33,424 nucleotides of DNA from Agathobacter sp. GTDB taxonomy: Bacteria; Bacillota; Clostridia; Lachnospirales; Lachnospiraceae. Both the position numbers and the translations under genes were made by a program. The notes beneath the pieces are model-generated. The model was not told the DNA's origin. It was given only the letters and a program-made list of their open reading frames with translations, and searched no databases. Below, in pieces: positions 31,984-33,424 of this stretch (within the stretch, counting starts at the first letter, position 1; each line of letters starts with the position of its first letter). The stretch lies in assembly GCA_022772675.1 (NCBI GenBank), contig JALEZW010000035.1, positions 1 through 33,424 of the forward strand, given 5' to 3'.

Positions 31984-33288
31984 ATGAGAGAGTACAAAAC
32001 GCAGATGGAAGCTGCAAGAAAAGGAATCGTAACGGAAGAGCTTAAGAAAGTGGCAGAGAAGGAGTACATGAGGGTGGAGGAACTGATGCCTCTTGTGGCC
32101 TCCGGCAAAGTGGCAATCTGTGCCAATAAGAATCATAAATGTCTGGATCCCCAGGGGGTTGGTTCCATGTTAAAGACGAAAATCAATGTTAATCTGGGGG
32201 TGTCCCGTGACTGCAAGGATTACAATGTAGAAATGCAGAAGGTGATGGCTGCTGTTGATATGGGGGCAGATGCCATCATGGATTTATCCTCCCACGGAGA
32301 TACTACGGAATTCCGCCGCAAGCTGACTTCCGAGTGTCCGGCTATGATTGGAACCGTTCCGGTTTATGATTCGGTTATCCATTACCAGAGAGATCTGGCT
32401 ACTTTGACGGCAAAGGATTTTATCGATGTGGTACGGATGCATGCTGAGGATGGGGTGGATTTTGTAACACTGCACTGTGGTATTACAAGAAAGACCATTG
32501 ACCAGATCAAAAACCATAAGCGTAAGATGAATATCGTTTCACGGGGAGGCTCCCTTGTTTTTGCCTGGATGACCATGACAGGGGAAGAGAATCCATTCTA
32601 TGAGTATTATGACGAGATTCTTGATATCTGCCGCGAGTATGATGTGACGATTTCCCTGGGAGATGCCTGCAGACCGGGATGCCTTGCGGATGCTTCCGAT
32701 GTGTGCCAGATCGAGGAACTGGTTCGCCTGGGTGAGCTGACCAAGCGTGCCTGGGAGAAGGATGTTCAGGTTATGGTAGAGGGGCCGGGACATATGCCTA
32801 TGGATCAGATTGCTGCAAATATGAAGTTGCAGCAGAGCATCTGTATGGGAGCACCGTTCTATGTACTTGGACCGCTGGTTACGGATATTGCCCCGGGGTA
32901 TGACCATATTACTTCCGCAATCGGAGGAGCAATCGCAGCCGCAAACGGTGCCGCCTTCCTGTGTTATGTCACACCGGCAGAACATCTGGCACTTCCGAAT
33001 GTGGAGGATGTAAAGCAGGGCATTATGGCATCCAAGATTGCCGCCCATGCAGCAGATATTGCAAAACATGTACCCCATGCCATGGATATGGACAATAAGA
33101 TGGCAGATGCGAGACGTGCACTGGACTGGGATGCCCAGTGGGAATGCGCTATGGATCCTGAGACGGCAAAGGCTATTCGTGATGACAGATCGCCGGAACA
33201 GGATGATACCTGCTCCATGTGCGGAAAATTCTGTGCAGTACGCAGTATGAATAAGGCATTGAATGGAGAGTATATTGATATCTTATGA
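31984..33288 (+). CDS. thiC: Phosphomethylpyrimidine synthase ThiC
   Basis: ThiC is a radical-SAM enzyme that rearranges 5-aminoimidazole ribotide to HMP phosphate, the pyrimidine half of thiamine. The 434 residues cover the catalytic barrel ([16 protein letters not shown] [41 protein letters not shown]) and end with the cluster motif C410-x-x-C413-x3-C417, placed as in other ThiC proteins. It is the short clostridial form without the N-terminal extension of the E. coli protein. GGAG stands 2 bases before ATG 31981 and 5 before ATG 31984, so the second is chosen. No other thi gene follows in the window; the stop codon is overlapped by the dispersed repeat. Confidence 0.95.
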   Translation: MREYKTQMEAARKGIVTEELKKVAEKEYMRVEELMPLVASGKVAICANKNHKCLDPQGVGSMLKTKINVNLGVSRDCKDYNVEMQKVMAAVDMGADAIMDLSSHGDTTEFRRKLTSECPAMIGTVPVYDSVIHYQRDLATLTAKDFIDVVRMHAEDGVDFVTLHCGITRKTIDQIKNHKRKMNIVSRGGSLVFAWMTMTGEENPFYEYYDEILDICREYDVTISLGDACRPGCLADASDVCQIEELVRLGELTKRAWEKDVQVMVEGPGHMPMDQIAANMKLQQSICMGAPFYVLGPLVTDIAPGYDHITSAIGGAIAAANGAAFLCYVTPAEHLALPNVEDVKQGIMASKIAAHAADIAKHVPHAMDMDNKMADARRALDWDAQWECAMDPETAKAIRDDRSPEQDDTCSMCGKFCAVRSMNKALNGEYIDIL

Positions 33289-33416
33289 TATGAGGGTCAA
33301 AAGGTATTTTGCCCCTCATTTGATACACGAATTGCTCCGTTGCTACGCAAGTCTTCGCTTCGCTCCGGTCGGCGCAAAGCAGACATCCACCGGATGTCTT
33401 GCGCCCCGCAATTCTA
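33285..33416 (-). repeat. 132-bp dispersed repeat, copy C (inverted)
   Basis: This stretch is the exact reverse complement of 8091-8222 across all 132 bp, so relative to the neighbouring gene it is turned around: the GAGGGTCAAAA/TTTTGCCCCTC hairpin comes first, next to thiC, and the GAATTGC end is distal. It begins one base before the thiC stop codon TGA. The last eight bases of the window lie beyond it. Confidence 0.95.
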
Positions 33417-33424
33417 CACACATT

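Overview
This window looks like chromosome from an anaerobic, low-to-mid GC Gram-positive bacterium of the Clostridia, most likely a motile member of the Lachnospiraceae. The reasons are the strong AGGAGG-type ribosome binding sites, a rubrerythrin with its rubredoxin domain at the N-terminus, a short ThiC, a CheV, and several proteins whose style I associate with that family (the TTG-started 372-residue protein, the 700-residue FtsA-like protein, the UPF0237/UPF0210 pair). This placement rests on family knowledge and reading by eye, not on a search.

Layout. Positions 1-950 hold the 3' end of a 23S rRNA gene and six tRNA genes (Asp, Val, Thr, Tyr, initiator Met, Phe) closed by a terminator; no 5S gene lies between the 23S and the first tRNA. 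A three-copy 46-bp tandem repeat sits inside the tRNA cluster, and a three-copy 35-bp tandem repeat plus three hairpins follow it. Next come asnB and tadA (minus strand), a GNAT acetyltransferase (plus) that converges with a 372-residue protein of unknown function, a Fur/PerR-type regulator with a reverse rubrerythrin (peroxide defence), and a chemoreceptor. Positions 8091-13256 carry a dispersed repeat, a small unknown protein, an S66 peptidase with a secreted DUF1002 protein, a hotdog thioesterase and a Xaa-Pro aminopeptidase.

A tightly packed plus-strand run follows from 11005 to 21168: thioesterase, aminopeptidase P, polA, coaE, a 700-residue FtsA-like actin-fold protein, a YycJ/WalJ-type metallo-beta-lactamase, an ACT-domain protein and a UPF0210 protein. 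Several junctions overlap or are separated by a few bases, so much of it is probably one transcription unit. The next 880 bp encode no convincing protein. They hold four GGGACAT...ATGTCCC palindromes, then a promoter and terminator bracketing a structured non-coding RNA candidate of about 340 nt that runs tail-to-tail into an XRE regulator with a LexA-like C-terminal domain.

The last third holds a possible small RNA, a single-pass coiled-coil membrane protein joined to an OmpR/VanS-like two-component system, a lipoprotein, cheV, a highly charged one-pass membrane protein, and degV. On the minus strand follow a PH-domain/DHH phosphoesterase pair, and finally a TPP riboswitch controlling thiC. 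The most unusual features are the 132-bp element present in two identical inverted copies (8091-8222 and 33285-33416) with a partial third copy at 10916-10970, all at gene 3' ends, and the RNA-like region at 21658-22031.
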